NCBI RefSeq assembly: GCF_001708505.1
Contig: NZ_CP015992.1
Coordinates: forward strand, 1,054,001-1,118,000
Length of the DNA stretch: 64,000 nucleotides
Source of the DNA: Pseudomonas sp. TCU-HL1
Lineage (GTDB): Bacteria; Pseudomonadota; Gammaproteobacteria; Pseudomonadales; Pseudomonadaceae
Direction of reading: 5' to 3'
Under the pieces are notes generated by a model. It was not told where the DNA came from. It searched no databases and saw nothing but the letters and a program-made list of their open reading frames with translations. The position numbers and the translations under genes are program-made. Each line of letters starts with the position of its first letter. Positions within the stretch are counted from its first letter, which is position 1. Shown here piece after piece: positions 43,627 to 51,588 of this stretch.

Positions 43627-45249
43627 ATGTCTAGTAAGGGGATTTGGTGGGCAGCATGCCTCTTCTGGGTGCTGGTCCTGTCGATACTGTCTTTTTCTTT
43701 TATTCATAATCCACTCGTTTTTGATGATGTTTATTTTTTTCTGAATGCCAAACCAGGTGTGCTGCTTCATGGTGGCTTGCTGCCAATTCCCAGGGATATG
43801 ATTTATCTCAGCTTCACGTGGTGGGGGGATGGCCAGTTGGACATTCCGGTGATGCGCATTGTTAATCTGGGATTGCACCTGGGTGTGGTGTTATCGGTGT
43901 TTGCGTTGGTTCGTCAGTTGCTTGGTGATCTTGGCGTGGTTCAGTGCCGGAAAAAGCAGATGTGGGCGGCATTCGCATCGGCTTCGCTGTTTGCCGTCCA
44001 TCCATTTTCGGCGCTTGCATATGGGTACCTTGTCCAGCGAACGATACTGTGTGCAACGCTTTTTTCCATTCTCAGTCTCCTGGCTTTTTGGCGAGGCCTG
44101 GCAGGGAATCGCTTTGAACTATGGGGCAGTGCAGCTTTCTTTGCGATGGCGGTGCTCTCCAAAGAGCATGCTGTAATGATTCCCGCACTGTCTTTTCTGA
44201 TGCTTTGCTTGTATCTCAGAAGTGGCAAAGCACTCGGGGTTTCAAGTCGGCAGGTTTTTCTTGTGCTGGCGACGCAGGGTTTGATCTCCCTCTATGCCGT
44301 AGTTGTTGTGAGGCGGGTGCTTGGCGCGTCGATCGAGATAATGACTGATGAGGTTTTGGGGGGGGCGGATGTATTGCCTGAGTATCTATACCCGCTGAGT
44401 GTTCTGAATCAGACGTCGTTATTCTTCAAGTATGTTTTCTTGTGGCTGTTTCCGAATCCTCTATGGGTTTCAATGGATATGCGGGAGACATTTCCTCTCG
44501 TCTTTTCATCTTGGTCTCTGTGGGTGGGGGCATTTTTTTACTTATTCTATATTGCTGCTGGGATTTTCTTGCTGTGGCGCGGAGGTAAAGTCGGACTGGT
44601 TGGGTTTGCGATGCTGATGCCTGCGTTACTTTTCTTTACTGAGTTTTCCTCGGTTAGATTGCAGGAGACATTTGTCGTCTATAGAAGCTATCTGTGGTGC
44701 TCGTTCCTGTTTGTATTGGTAGGGATTTTTCTGAGTGGATTGAAAGCGCGATGGTTTGTCTTCGCTTTTTCATTGTCTTTTTTTGTTTTTTCCCTGCTCT
44801 CGTATGATCGTTTGTTTACCTTTTCAAATCCCTATTTTGTTTGGCGGGAAGCTGCTGATCTGTATGAGAGATCTCCTGTTGAGGGTGGAGAAATTAGATT
44901 TGGCGGGTATCGAATATATTATAATGTTGGCACGAGTCTCTATAGTCATGGTTTTTCTGTGTCGGCTCTCGATGGTTTTAATAAATCGATAGAGCTTATG
45001 CCGAATTATGGATATGCCTACAATAATCGTGGGGCTGCGTTGCTAAGTTTGAACGAGTTGAATGGTGCTCGTGCTGATTTTGAGATGGCCATCAGTCTTG
45101 TGCCCAAGAATTCAAATTCGTACATCGGCTTGGCGCAGGCGCTGCGGGGGCTGGGAGAAAACGCTGCGGCGGAAGATGTTCTAGGAAAGGGATGTCGTAT
45201 GGGGTTGCAAAAAGTGTGCTCCAAGCAGGCGTTATCGTTGGCGCAGTGA
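43627..45249 (+). CDS. TMTC-like multi-spanning glycosyltransferase with TPR tail, linked to pilA
   Basis: A 540-residue GT-C-fold-like membrane protein. The first periplasmic loop carries an acidic pair D33-D34 (FDDVYFFLNAKPG). The block LFAVHPFSALAYGYLVQRTILCATLFSILSLLAFW strongly resembles TMTC/DUF1736 O-mannosyltransferases. About ten membrane helices follow. The last 120 residues contain two or three TPR units (PNYGYAYNNRGAALLSLNEL). Its place directly after pilA suggests it glycosylates pilin, as do TfpO or TfpW in P. aeruginosa, but it is not recognisably either. The DNA is clearly AT-rich compared with its neighbours. Codon use and position point to transfer with pilA as a cassette. 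Confidence 0.7.
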   Translation: MSSKGIWWAACLFWVLVLSILSFSFIHNPLVFDDVYFFLNAKPGVLLHGGLLPIPRDMIYLSFTWWGDGQLDIPVMRIVNLGLHLGVVLSVFALVRQLLGDLGVVQCRKKQMWAAFASASLFAVHPFSALAYGYLVQRTILCATLFSILSLLAFWRGLAGNRFELWGSAAFFAMAVLSKEHAVMIPALSFLMLCLYLRSGKALGVSSRQVFLVLATQGLISLYAVVVVRRVLGASIEIMTDEVLGGADVLPEYLYPLSVLNQTSLFFKYVFLWLFPNPLWVSMDMRETFPLVFSSWSLWVGAFFYLFYIAAGIFLLWRGGKVGLVGFAMLMPALLFFTEFSSVRLQETFVVYRSYLWCSFLFVLVGIFLSGLKARWFVFAFSLSFFVFSLLSYDRLFTFSNPYFVWREAADLYERSPVEGGEIRFGGYRIYYNVGTSLYSHGFSVSALDGFNKSIELMPNYGYAYNNRGAALLSLNELNGARADFEMAISLVPKNSNSYIGLAQALRGLGENAAAEDVLGKGCRMGLQKVCSKQALSLAQ

Positions 45250-45302
45250 GCTTTAAGGAGTTTTCTTTTGGATCCTATTTTGGTAAGTTTCTCGGCGCCG
45301 TT

Positions 45303-45378
45303 GCCGGTGTAGCTCAGTCGGTAGAGCAGCTCATTCGTAATGAGAAGGTCGGGGGTTCGATTCCTCTTACCGGCACCA
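45303..45378 (+). tRNA. tRNA-Thr (CGT)
   Basis: 76 nt with encoded CCA. Acceptor GCCGGTG/TACCGGC, anticodon stem CTCAT/ATGAG with anticodon CGT, T-loop TTCGATT. In P. aeruginosa the same tRNA borders the pilin locus and serves as the outer recombination boundary of variable pilA cassettes. Confidence 0.95.
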
Positions 45379-45388
45379 TGATCCAGAC

Positions 45389-45420
45389 AAAAAGCCCCGC
45401 AGGTTCTGCGGGGCTTTTTG
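45389..45420 (+). terminator. Terminator after tRNA-Thr
   Basis: AAAAAGCCCCGCAG/CTGCGGGGCTTTTT hairpin, 11 bases after the tRNA, effective in both directions and so also able to end the minus-strand gene at 45466. Confidence 0.9.
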
Positions 45421-45465
45421 TTTTTCGTGGGGCTGCCGTGGCCTGGTGCCTCGGTCATGCACTTT

Positions 45466-45693
45466 TCAGTCTCGTCTCTGGAGGTTGTCGGCAACCTTGT
45501 ACAGGTCCATTGCCAAGCATTCCATCAGTTCCGAGATGCTTTTGACGGCGTGGTGAAGGCCTTTCAGGTCTTTGTCGCTCAGGCCGTGGTCCAGGCCGTC
45601 GCACCCCAGCAGGTCGGCGATGGTGCTGAGGGCGTAGCCGGCTGTCAGGAGGCGGTCGCCCTGGAGATCGGCAATGCGGGCGAAGTTGTTCAT
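45466..45693 (-). CDS. Small Pseudomonas protein, DUF3077-like
   Basis: A 75-residue helical protein (MNNFARIADLQGDRLLTAGYALSTI... then AVKSISELMECLAMDLYKVADNLQRR). GGAGGTGGG lies just before the ATG at 45693. It resembles small DUF3077-type proteins found in many copies in pseudomonads, an assignment from memory and uncertain. The ATG overlaps the stop of a 28-codon ORF (CTATGA), so translation is probably coupled to it. Both lie downstream of a C4-like antisense RNA. Confidence 0.65.
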   Translation of the reverse strand: MNNFARIADLQGDRLLTAGYALSTIADLLGCDGLDHGLSDKDLKGLHHAVKSISELMECLAMDLYKVADNLQRRD

Positions 45694-45776
45694 AGCCCAC
45701 CTCCGGCAGTTCTCTGGTCCAGGGCGAGGGTGGCTGCCGAGGTGCGTGCATTCCTTGCGGGTGTGCGGGTGTGCAT
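45690..45776 (-). CDS. 28-residue upstream small protein coupled to the DUF3077-like gene
   Basis: An ORF of 28 codons beginning MHTRTPARNARTSA and ending AGGGL. A strong AAAGGAG site precedes the ATG at the right distance, and the stop overlaps the next start. The product is Arg/Thr-rich without membrane segments. It may be a real small protein or a leader that opens the downstream gene for translation. Its Shine-Dalgarno is the likely target of the RNA at 45838-45902. Confidence 0.55.
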   Translation of the reverse strand: MHTRTPARNARTSAATLALDQRTAGGGL

Positions 45777-45799
45777 GGTCAAAGCTCCTTTTGCTGGGG

Positions 45800-45839
45800 A
45801 GCTGCCACGAATCGTCGCCAAACGATTGGGGTGGCAGCT
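45800..45839 (-). other. Long hairpin before the small-ORF Shine-Dalgarno
   Basis: AGCTGCCAC (45800-45808) pairs with GTGGCAGCT (45831-45839), extended inward by GAATCGT/ACGATT. It lies between the C4-like RNA and the ribosome site and could act as a terminator-like or spacing element. Confidence 0.6.
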
Positions 45840-45902
45840 GTGCGCAGGTTGGCGAACCGGGGCAAAAGGAACCCGGCAGACCTTTCGGTCTCCCGCGCAC
45901 AG
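45838..45902 (-). ncRNA. C4-like antisense RNA (cloverleaf with anti-Shine-Dalgarno loop)
   Basis: On the minus strand an outer stem CTGTGCGC/GCGCACAG encloses three hairpins: AGACC-GAAA-GGTCT, then CCGGG-(TTCCTTTTGC)-CCCGG, then GGTT-CGCC-AACC. The loop of the middle hairpin contains TCCTTTTGC (45862-45870), fully complementary to GCAAAAGGA in the leader of the following small ORF (45786-45794). This is the logic of the phage P1/P7 C4 RNA, which is cut from its own transcript and blocks a downstream ribosome site. Class assignment is by pattern and from memory of the C4 consensus. Confidence 0.65.
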
Positions 45903-46069
45903 CCGCCATGACACGATGCCGGCACGGTAAGTACCTGCAGTATGTGATGGGCATCTATGCGCCTTTTGCGAATCGGGTCGCCAAACCCGGTCCTGGAATT
46001 TGCCAGGACGGCCGCACCATAGCCTTGCCCGGGGCACATGGCAACGCCCGGGGCTCGGCGGGGCGGGTT
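45903..46069. other. Structured intergenic DNA upstream of the C4-like RNA
   Basis: No gene. Two more hairpins on the minus strand, GTCCTGG-CAAATT-CCAGGAC and CGGGT-TTGGCG-ACCCG, lie near 45976-46012, and a GCCCGGGGC repeat near 46029-46055 may end nadC transcription. The promoter of the small ORF pair must lie here. Confidence 0.4.
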
Positions 46070-46918
46070 TTAGAGGCTCAACCGCATCGACAGGTCGATG
46101 GCCTTGACGTCTTTGGTCAGGGTGCCGATGGAGATGTAGTCGACGCCGGTTTCGGCGATGGTGCGCAGGGTGGTATCAACGATGCCGCCGGAGGCTTCGA
46201 GCTTGGCGCGGCCGGCGGTGAGGCTGACGGCGGTGCGCATGTCGTCGAGGCTGAGTTCGTCGAGCATGATGATGTCGGCGCCGGCGGCAAGGGCTTGCTG
46301 GAGTTCGTCCAGGCTTTCCACTTCCACTTCCACCGGTTTGCCGGGGGCGATGCGGTGCGCGGCGTCGATGGCCTGGGCGATGCCGCCGGAGGCTGCGATG
46401 TGGTTTTCCTTGATGAGGAAGGCGTCGTACAGGCCGATGCGGTGGTTGTGACCGCCGCCGCAGGTGACGGCGTACTTCTGCGCCAGGCGCAGGCCGGGCA
46501 GGGTCTTGCGGGTGTCGAGCAGTTTTACCTGGGTGCCTTTTACCAAGTTGACATAGTGGCCGACGCGGGTGGCGACGCCAGACAGGCACTGGAGGAAGTT
46601 CAGGGCGCTGCGCTCGCCGCTCAGCAGTGCGCGGGCCGGGCCTTCGAGGTGGAAGAGGGCCTGGTTGGCCTCGGCGCGCTGGCCGTCCTGCACCTGCCAT
46701 TGCACCGTCACGCGCGGGTCGAGCTGGCGGAATACTTCGTTCACCCAGGCGGTGCCGCTGATGATGGCCGCTTCGCGGGTGATGACAGTGGCGCGAGCCT
46801 GCCGCTCCTCGGGAATGAGCTGGGCGGTGATGTCGCCGCTGCCGATGTCTTCCTGGAGGGCGGTGCGTACGTTGGCCTCGATTTCAGCGGTGAGGTCAGC
46901 GAGGAGAAGGTTGGGCAT
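46070..46918 (-). CDS. nadC: Nicotinate-nucleotide pyrophosphorylase (quinolinate phosphoribosyltransferase)
   Basis: NadC converts quinolinate and PRPP to nicotinate mononucleotide in de novo NAD synthesis. The 282-residue protein has the family blocks ALQEDIGSGDITAQLIP, GERSALNFLQCLSGVAT, LDTRKTLPGLRLAQKYAV and GGGHNHRIGLYDAFLIKENHI, followed by the phosphate-binding EASGGI. The Met at 46918 begins the conserved sequence; longer versions are not supported. It sits next to pilA/tRNA-Thr as in P. aeruginosa PA4524. Confidence 0.95.
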   Translation of the reverse strand: MPNLLLADLTAEIEANVRTALQEDIGSGDITAQLIPEERQARATVITREAAIISGTAWVNEVFRQLDPRVTVQWQVQDGQRAEANQALFHLEGPARALLSGERSALNFLQCLSGVATRVGHYVNLVKGTQVKLLDTRKTLPGLRLAQKYAVTCGGGHNHRIGLYDAFLIKENHIAASGGIAQAIDAAHRIAPGKPVEVEVESLDELQQALAAGADIIMLDELSLDDMRTAVSLTAGRAKLEASGGIVDTTLRTIAETGVDYISIGTLTKDVKAIDLSMRLSL

Positions 46919-47231
46919 GGTGGGCTCCGCAGGCAGGATAGCGGCGATTATAAAGGCTGCCGACGGCCGGCGGGGCAACCGCTCCACGCTTTCTGCTAGA
47001 CAGTCATATGTGCGTCTGGCGTGCTGTGCACTTGTCGGTCGAGCCCCCTGCATCTGTGACTTGATTCATGTCTGTAGGAAATCTCCGCTTGGTTGTCACG
47101 GCATCATCCCTATAATGTCATCGGAAATTTCTATTTTTGACGCCAGATGCTTGACGTTATGGATAACTCCCCATGATCGATGTGCGGTCCGATGAGCCCT
47201 GTGGAAGGGCGCGGCCTGCGGGAGGCTTGTG
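46919..47231. promoter_or_regulatory. Divergent region nadC - DUF1631 gene
   Basis: 313 bases without a gene. A plus-strand sigma-70 promoter is suggested by TTGGTT at 47089-47094, a 16-base gap and TATAAT at 47111-47116, about 115 bases before the DUF1631 start. GGAGG is seen seven bases before that start. Confidence 0.5.
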
Positions 47232-49514
47232 ATGCAGACCGACGCTAAGGTGGTGCCGCTGAACAAGGGGGCCACCCAGCAATCGCCAACCTCGCCGGTA
47301 GGAAGGCTGCCCGTGGCCTTGATCCAGGTGCGCGACAAAGTGGCCTTGCAGCTGAAGCAGACGCTTCAGGTGCTGTTCGACAATGCGGACGACACCCTCT
47401 TCGAGATGGCGGACCGCGCCACCAGCAATGCCGAGCAGAACGCGTTCTTCGAGGCGATGCGCGACCTGAGGCTCAAGCGCAAGAGCATCGAGCGTGCCTT
47501 CCTGCAGAAGGTCTTCGAGTCGTTCTCGTCGCTCAATCAGTACGAGATCGGCAAGGCGCCGCAACTGGACGCGGTGTCCTTCGACAGCCTGTCCCTGGTG
47601 CAGAACGACGAGCTCGAGGAAACCGTGGCGCTGGACGCCATGGTCGCCAAGGTGATGGCCCGCGACAGCGTCGCCCTGGGTCACCTCACCACCCGCTTCA
47701 ACGCACTCGTCAGCAAAAAGGTCGACGACAGGACCAACCCCTTGGGGCCGCGCCTGCTGTGCGAGGCGTTCCTCGACGCCTGTCGCAGCCTTGGCGTGGA
47801 AATCAAGGTCAAGCTGATCATCCTCAAGTTGTTCGAGAAGTACGTCCTCACGGAATTGGATCAGTTCTACGCCGAGGCCAACCAGCTCCTGGTGACGGCC
47901 GGTGTGCTCCCGGATCTGCGCTCGGCGCCTGCGCGGCGTCAGCCGGAACGCGCCAGCCCCGCCGGGCGCTCTGCTGCCCAACCCGGCTCGCTGGCCAGTG
48001 GCGGCCAGGGCGAGGTCAGCGCAGAAGGGGTTCAGGAAGTCTTCGGCGTACTCCAGGAGCTGCTGTCCCAGGTGCGTGGCACCGGGTTGCCACGCCGCGA
48101 GCAGCCTGCCGATGCGGTTCCCGTCAGCAGCATCGACCTGATGCGCCTGCTGTCGCACCTGCAGCAGCACCTGCCGCAGCAGCACAACGATGACTACGAC
48201 TTGCGCATGAGCCTCGAACAGCTGCTGAGCCACGCGAGTGCTCGCAGTGGCCGGGTGCGTGTGGTGGGGCAGGTGGATGATGACGTCATCAACCTGGTGT
48301 CCATGCTCTTCGAGTTCATCCTCGACGACCGCACCCTGCCGGACTCGCTCAAGGCTCTGATCGGCCGCATGCAGATTCCGATGCTCAAGGTCGCGCTGCT
48401 GGACAAGACCTTCTTCAGCCGTGGCAGCCACCCGGCGCGCCGCCTGCTCAACGAAATCGCCTCCGCCGCCCTGGGTTGGGTGGAGCAGGACGACGCCCAG
48501 CGCGACAGCCTTTACCACCGCATCGAGCAGGTGGTGCAGCGCTTGTTGAACGACTTCGTCGACGACCCGGCGATTTTCTCCGAGCTGCTGGCCGAATTCC
48601 TGGCCTACACCGGTGACGAGCGTCGTCGCAGCGAGCTGCTGGAACAGCGTACCCGCGATGCCGAGGAGGGCCGTGCCAAGGCCGAACTGGCTCGTCGGCG
48701 AGTGGAAGACGCGCTCAACCAGCGTCTGCTCGGCCGCACCCTGCCTGAAGTGGTGGTGCGCCTGTTGCAAGAAGCCTGGAGCAAGGTGTTGCTGCTGACG
48801 TGCCTCAAGCATGGCGTCGAATCGCCTGAATGGCAGTCCGCCCTGCAGACCATGGACGATCTGATCTGGAGCGTGGAGTCCCACGACGCGCCGGAAGCCC
48901 GTGCCCGCCTGCTGGAGTTGGTGCCGGGCTTGCTCAAGGCCCTGCGTGAAGGCCTGGCCAGTGCGGCGTTCGACCCGTTCTCCACCAGCGAATTCTTCAG
49001 CCGGCTGGAAGCCCTGCACGTCCAGACCTTCGAGCGCTTGCGCAAGCCGGAGCCGGTCGAGGTCGTGGTTGACGACAGTCTGGAGTTGCCGCCCCTGCTG
49101 CTCGATCTGCCGGATGAGGCGGAGCCGGAAGAGAACGCCATGCCGGCCATGGTGGCGGTGGTCGAAGAAATCGTCCTGGTCGCACCGGGAGAGCCTCAGG
49201 TCGCGGAGCCCGACGTCAGCCTGGCGGATGACGATGAAGCCCTTGGCTTTGTCGATAACCTGCGCGTTGGCAGTTGGGTCGAGTTCCAGGAAGACGAAGA
49301 GCACAAGCTGCGTTGCAAGCTGGCGGCGCTGATCAAGCCCACCGGCAAGTACATCTTCGTCAACCGCACCGGCATGAAGGTGCTGGAAAAATCGCGCATG
49401 GGCCTGGCGGTGGAATTCCGCCGCAAGGCGATCCGCCTGCTGGACGATGCCTTGCTGTTCGACCGCGCCCTGGAATCGGTGATCGGCAACCTGCGGCGGC
49501 TCAAGGGAGCTTGA
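47232..49514 (+). CDS. DUF1631 family protein (second of two)
   Basis: A 760-residue cytoplasmic protein related to the one at 30824. Shared blocks include FDNADDTLFEMADRATSN, FFEAMRDLRLKRKSIERAF, NPLGPRLLCEAFLDACR and VINLVSMLFEFILDDRTLPD. A linker near residues 235-265 is Pro/Ala-rich. The C-terminus (DNLRVGSWVEFQEDEEHKLRCKLAALIKPTGKYIFVNRTGMKV) looks like a PilZ-type barrel without the arginine motif. The ATG at 47232 is used. It corresponds to PA4523 by position between nadC and ampD. Function unknown. Confidence 0.85.
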   Translation: MQTDAKVVPLNKGATQQSPTSPVGRLPVALIQVRDKVALQLKQTLQVLFDNADDTLFEMADRATSNAEQNAFFEAMRDLRLKRKSIERAFLQKVFESFSSLNQYEIGKAPQLDAVSFDSLSLVQNDELEETVALDAMVAKVMARDSVALGHLTTRFNALVSKKVDDRTNPLGPRLLCEAFLDACRSLGVEIKVKLIILKLFEKYVLTELDQFYAEANQLLVTAGVLPDLRSAPARRQPERASPAGRSAAQPGSLASGGQGEVSAEGVQEVFGVLQELLSQVRGTGLPRREQPADAVPVSSIDLMRLLSHLQQHLPQQHNDDYDLRMSLEQLLSHASARSGRVRVVGQVDDDVINLVSMLFEFILDDRTLPDSLKALIGRMQIPMLKVALLDKTFFSRGSHPARRLLNEIASAALGWVEQDDAQRDSLYHRIEQVVQRLLNDFVDDPAIFSELLAEFLAYTGDERRRSELLEQRTRDAEEGRAKAELARRRVEDALNQRLLGRTLPEVVVRLLQEAWSKVLLLTCLKHGVESPEWQSALQTMDDLIWSVESHDAPEARARLLELVPGLLKALREGLASAAFDPFSTSEFFSRLEALHVQTFERLRKPEPVEVVVDDSLELPPLLLDLPDEAEPEENAMPAMVAVVEEIVLVAPGEPQVAEPDVSLADDDEALGFVDNLRVGSWVEFQEDEEHKLRCKLAALIKPTGKYIFVNRTGMKVLEKSRMGLAVEFRRKAIRLLDDALLFDRALESVIGNLRRLKGA

Positions 49515-49645
49515 GCCGGGCCTCTGCCTGTGGGAGCGAATTCATTCGCCAAGGGCTGCGCAGCAGTCCTGCAGGTTGGCGTAGAGCGACGGTAGGGTGC
49601 GCCATGCGCACCAACGCCTCCGTGCCAGGATTTCGGTGCGCGCAG
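49515..49645. repeat. REP-like repeats left of IS481-like copy 2
   Basis: GGGAGCGAATTCATTCGCCAAGG near 49534 and GTAGGGTGCGCCATGCGCACC at 49592-49612 are followed by the left arm GGTGCGCGCAG, ending at the insertion. The right arm resumes at 50934 (CGCAGCGCACCCTACGG). Confidence 0.75.
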
Positions 49646-50933
49646 TGTTCAGCCGGGATAGATGGGTAACGCTTGTCGGGAGACATGGGTAACGGGTTGA
49701 TGATCATGTTTTGCCCGGTCTCAAGTCGACTTGGCGCAGGATCTTGTGGATGAACACCACATCGTAGACGCCATCGACGGCGGTGGGGCGGAGAGCGACG
49801 CGTTCCCCGTACAGCCCCCCGCCGACGAACAGGCTGCGTCCCTGGAAACTGACCTGGCCGACGCGGCCGACCTTGAGCACCCGGTCGCCCGGTTCGTAGT
49901 CCAGTTCAGGCAATTGCTCCGGGTAGCTGCGCCGGCTTGGCTGGTAGCGCGTGATCGGTGGCAGTTGGCCCAGCGCCTCATGCGGGCGGTCGTGGTTGTA
50001 CTGCTCCCGCCAGTGCGCCATCGCCTGCTGGCAGTGCGCCAAGTCGCGAAACGAGCGCTGCAGTAACTCGCGCTTGAGTGTCTGGTGGAAGCGTTCCAGC
50101 TTGCCCTGGGTCTGCGGATGATGAGGGCGGCTGTGGCTGACCTCGATGCCGAGCCGCATCAGCCAGACCTCCAGGGCGGACAGGCCGCCCGCGATGTTCG
50201 AGCCCCAGGGCGGACCGTTGTCGGCGGTGATCCGGCGCGGTAGGCCATAGCGGCGAAAGACCTGGATCAGGTGCGGTCGAACCAGTTCGAGGCGCTCGCC
50301 CTCGCAGGCCTCCAGGCAGAGGGCAAAGCGTGAGTGATCATCCAACAGCGTCAACGGGTGGCAGCGCGACGAGCGGCCGTCGGCGAGCGGGAAGTGGCCC
50401 TTGAAGTCCATCTGCCAGAGCTCGTTCGGCTGGCAGTGCTCGAAGCGCTGCGTGGCCGGAGCTTCGGCCTCCTCGGCGTGGTAGCGCACCCGGCAACCAT
50501 GGCGGCGGAGGATGGCGTCGAGGGTGCTGTGGTGGGGACGCTCGAACGCGGCCGGCAGCAGGCCGCGCAGCTTGCGGGCGCCCCAATACGGGAAACGGTG
50601 GTGCAACTGCACCACCGCCTGTTCCAAGTCCGGGTCGCTGCGCCCAGGGCTGTGCAACGGCCGGCGTGAGCGCTCCTGCAACCCCGCATCGCCGTGCTCG
50701 CGGTGGCGCTGTAACCATTTGTAGGCGGTTTTCGGGCTGATGCCGTAGCGCCGACACAGCTCCCGCACGTTGCTCTGCGGTTGTTCGGCCAACCGCACAA
50801 ACTCGCGTCGAATCGACATGGTGGTGCACTCCTGCCACGGCATCGCTCGAACTCCAGAGTCGAAGGATTCCGTAAGCCTAAATGCGTTACCCATGTCTCC
50901 CGACACCCGTTACCTATGTCCCCCGGCTGAACA
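49646..50933 (-). mobile_element. IS481-family insertion sequence, copy 2
   Basis: A 1288-bp element with the same ends as copy 1 (TGTTCAGCCGGG read inward from both sides). It is flanked by the 5-bp direct repeat CGCAG (49641-49645 and 50934-50938). Orientation is the same as copy 1, and the lines of sequence compared by eye are identical. It sits 91 bases upstream of ampD. Confidence 0.93.
49704..50843 (-). CDS. IS481-family DDE transposase (copy 2)
   Basis: Translation is identical to the copy at 21865-23004: helix-turn-helix VRELCRRYGISPKTAYK and rve core with WQMDFKGHF, ITADNGPPWGS and GKLERFHQTLK. It has 379 residues from the MPWQEC start. Identity of the two copies implies very recent transposition within this chromosome. 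The gene points away from ampD. Confidence 0.92.
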   Translation of the reverse strand: MPWQECTTMSIRREFVRLAEQPQSNVRELCRRYGISPKTAYKWLQRHREHGDAGLQERSRRPLHSPGRSDPDLEQAVVQLHHRFPYWGARKLRGLLPAAFERPHHSTLDAILRRHGCRVRYHAEEAEAPATQRFEHCQPNELWQMDFKGHFPLADGRSSRCHPLTLLDDHSRFALCLEACEGERLELVRPHLIQVFRRYGLPRRITADNGPPWGSNIAGGLSALEVWLMRLGIEVSHSRPHHPQTQGKLERFHQTLKRELLQRSFRDLAHCQQAMAHWREQYNHDRPHEALGQLPPITRYQPSRRSYPEQLPELDYEPGDRVLKVGRVGQVSFQGRSLFVGGGLYGERVALRPTAVDGVYDVVFIHKILRQVDLRPGKT

Positions 50934-51024
50934 CGCAGCGCACCCTACGGGGCTCTTACTTCCGCCGCCTCTCGCTAAAATGGCTTCACTGCGCCTAAAG
51001 TGGGCGGCAGACCAAGGAGCCGAC

Positions 51025-51573
51025 ATGCAGCTGGACCCCGCCTCCGGTTGGTGCGAGGGCATCAGCCGTTGCCCATCCCCCAATTTCAATGAGCGCCCGC
51101 AGGGCGAAGTCTCCCTGCTGGTGATCCATAACATCAGCCTGCCACCGGCCCAGTTCGGCACGGGAAAGGTGCAGGCGTTCTTCCAGAACCGTCTCGACCC
51201 GGCCGAGCACCCTTACTTCGAGGGCATTCGCGACCTCAAGGTGTCCGCCCATTTCCTGATCGAGCGCGACGGTGCCGTCACTCAGTTCGTCTCCTGCAAC
51301 CAGCGCGCGTGGCACGCGGGCGTGTCGCTGTTCGAGGGGCGGGAGAATTGCAATGACTTCTCCCTGGGAATCGAGCTGGAAGGAACCGATGACCAGGCGT
51401 TCACGGAACCCCAGTATGCTGCGCTGATCGCATTGGTGGAGCAGTTGCGCATTGCCTACCCGGCCATCACGTTGGAGCGCATCTGTGGTCATAGCGACAT
51501 CGCCCCGGGGCGCAAGACCGACCCGGGTCCAGCATTCGATTGGGCGCGCCTGCGGAACGCGCTCAGAACCTAG
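51025..51573 (+). CDS. ampD: 1,6-anhydro-N-acetylmuramyl-L-alanine amidase AmpD
   Basis: AmpD is the cytosolic zinc amidase that cleaves anhydro-muropeptides and so keeps AmpR-ampC beta-lactamase expression low. The 182-residue protein shows zinc ligands H35 (LLVIHNISLP), a later His and the D in CGHSDIAPGRKTDPG. It also has SAHFLIERDGAVTQFV and RAWHAGVS. The ATG at 51025 follows AAGGAG; the open frame upstream runs into the insertion sequence. ampE follows after 15 bases. Copy 2 of the IS481-like element ends 91 bases upstream and may have replaced or altered the promoter. Confidence 0.95.
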   Translation: MQLDPASGWCEGISRCPSPNFNERPQGEVSLLVIHNISLPPAQFGTGKVQAFFQNRLDPAEHPYFEGIRDLKVSAHFLIERDGAVTQFVSCNQRAWHAGVSLFEGRENCNDFSLGIELEGTDDQAFTEPQYAALIALVEQLRIAYPAITLERICGHSDIAPGRKTDPGPAFDWARLRNALRT

Positions 51574-51588
51574 GAAGAGGAGGGAACC

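Noticed and set aside
45838..45902. Reading the cloverleaf-like structure as a degenerate tRNA.
   Set aside because: Arm lengths and loops do not fit a tRNA, and the central loop matches a nearby ribosome site instead, which a C4-type RNA explains better.
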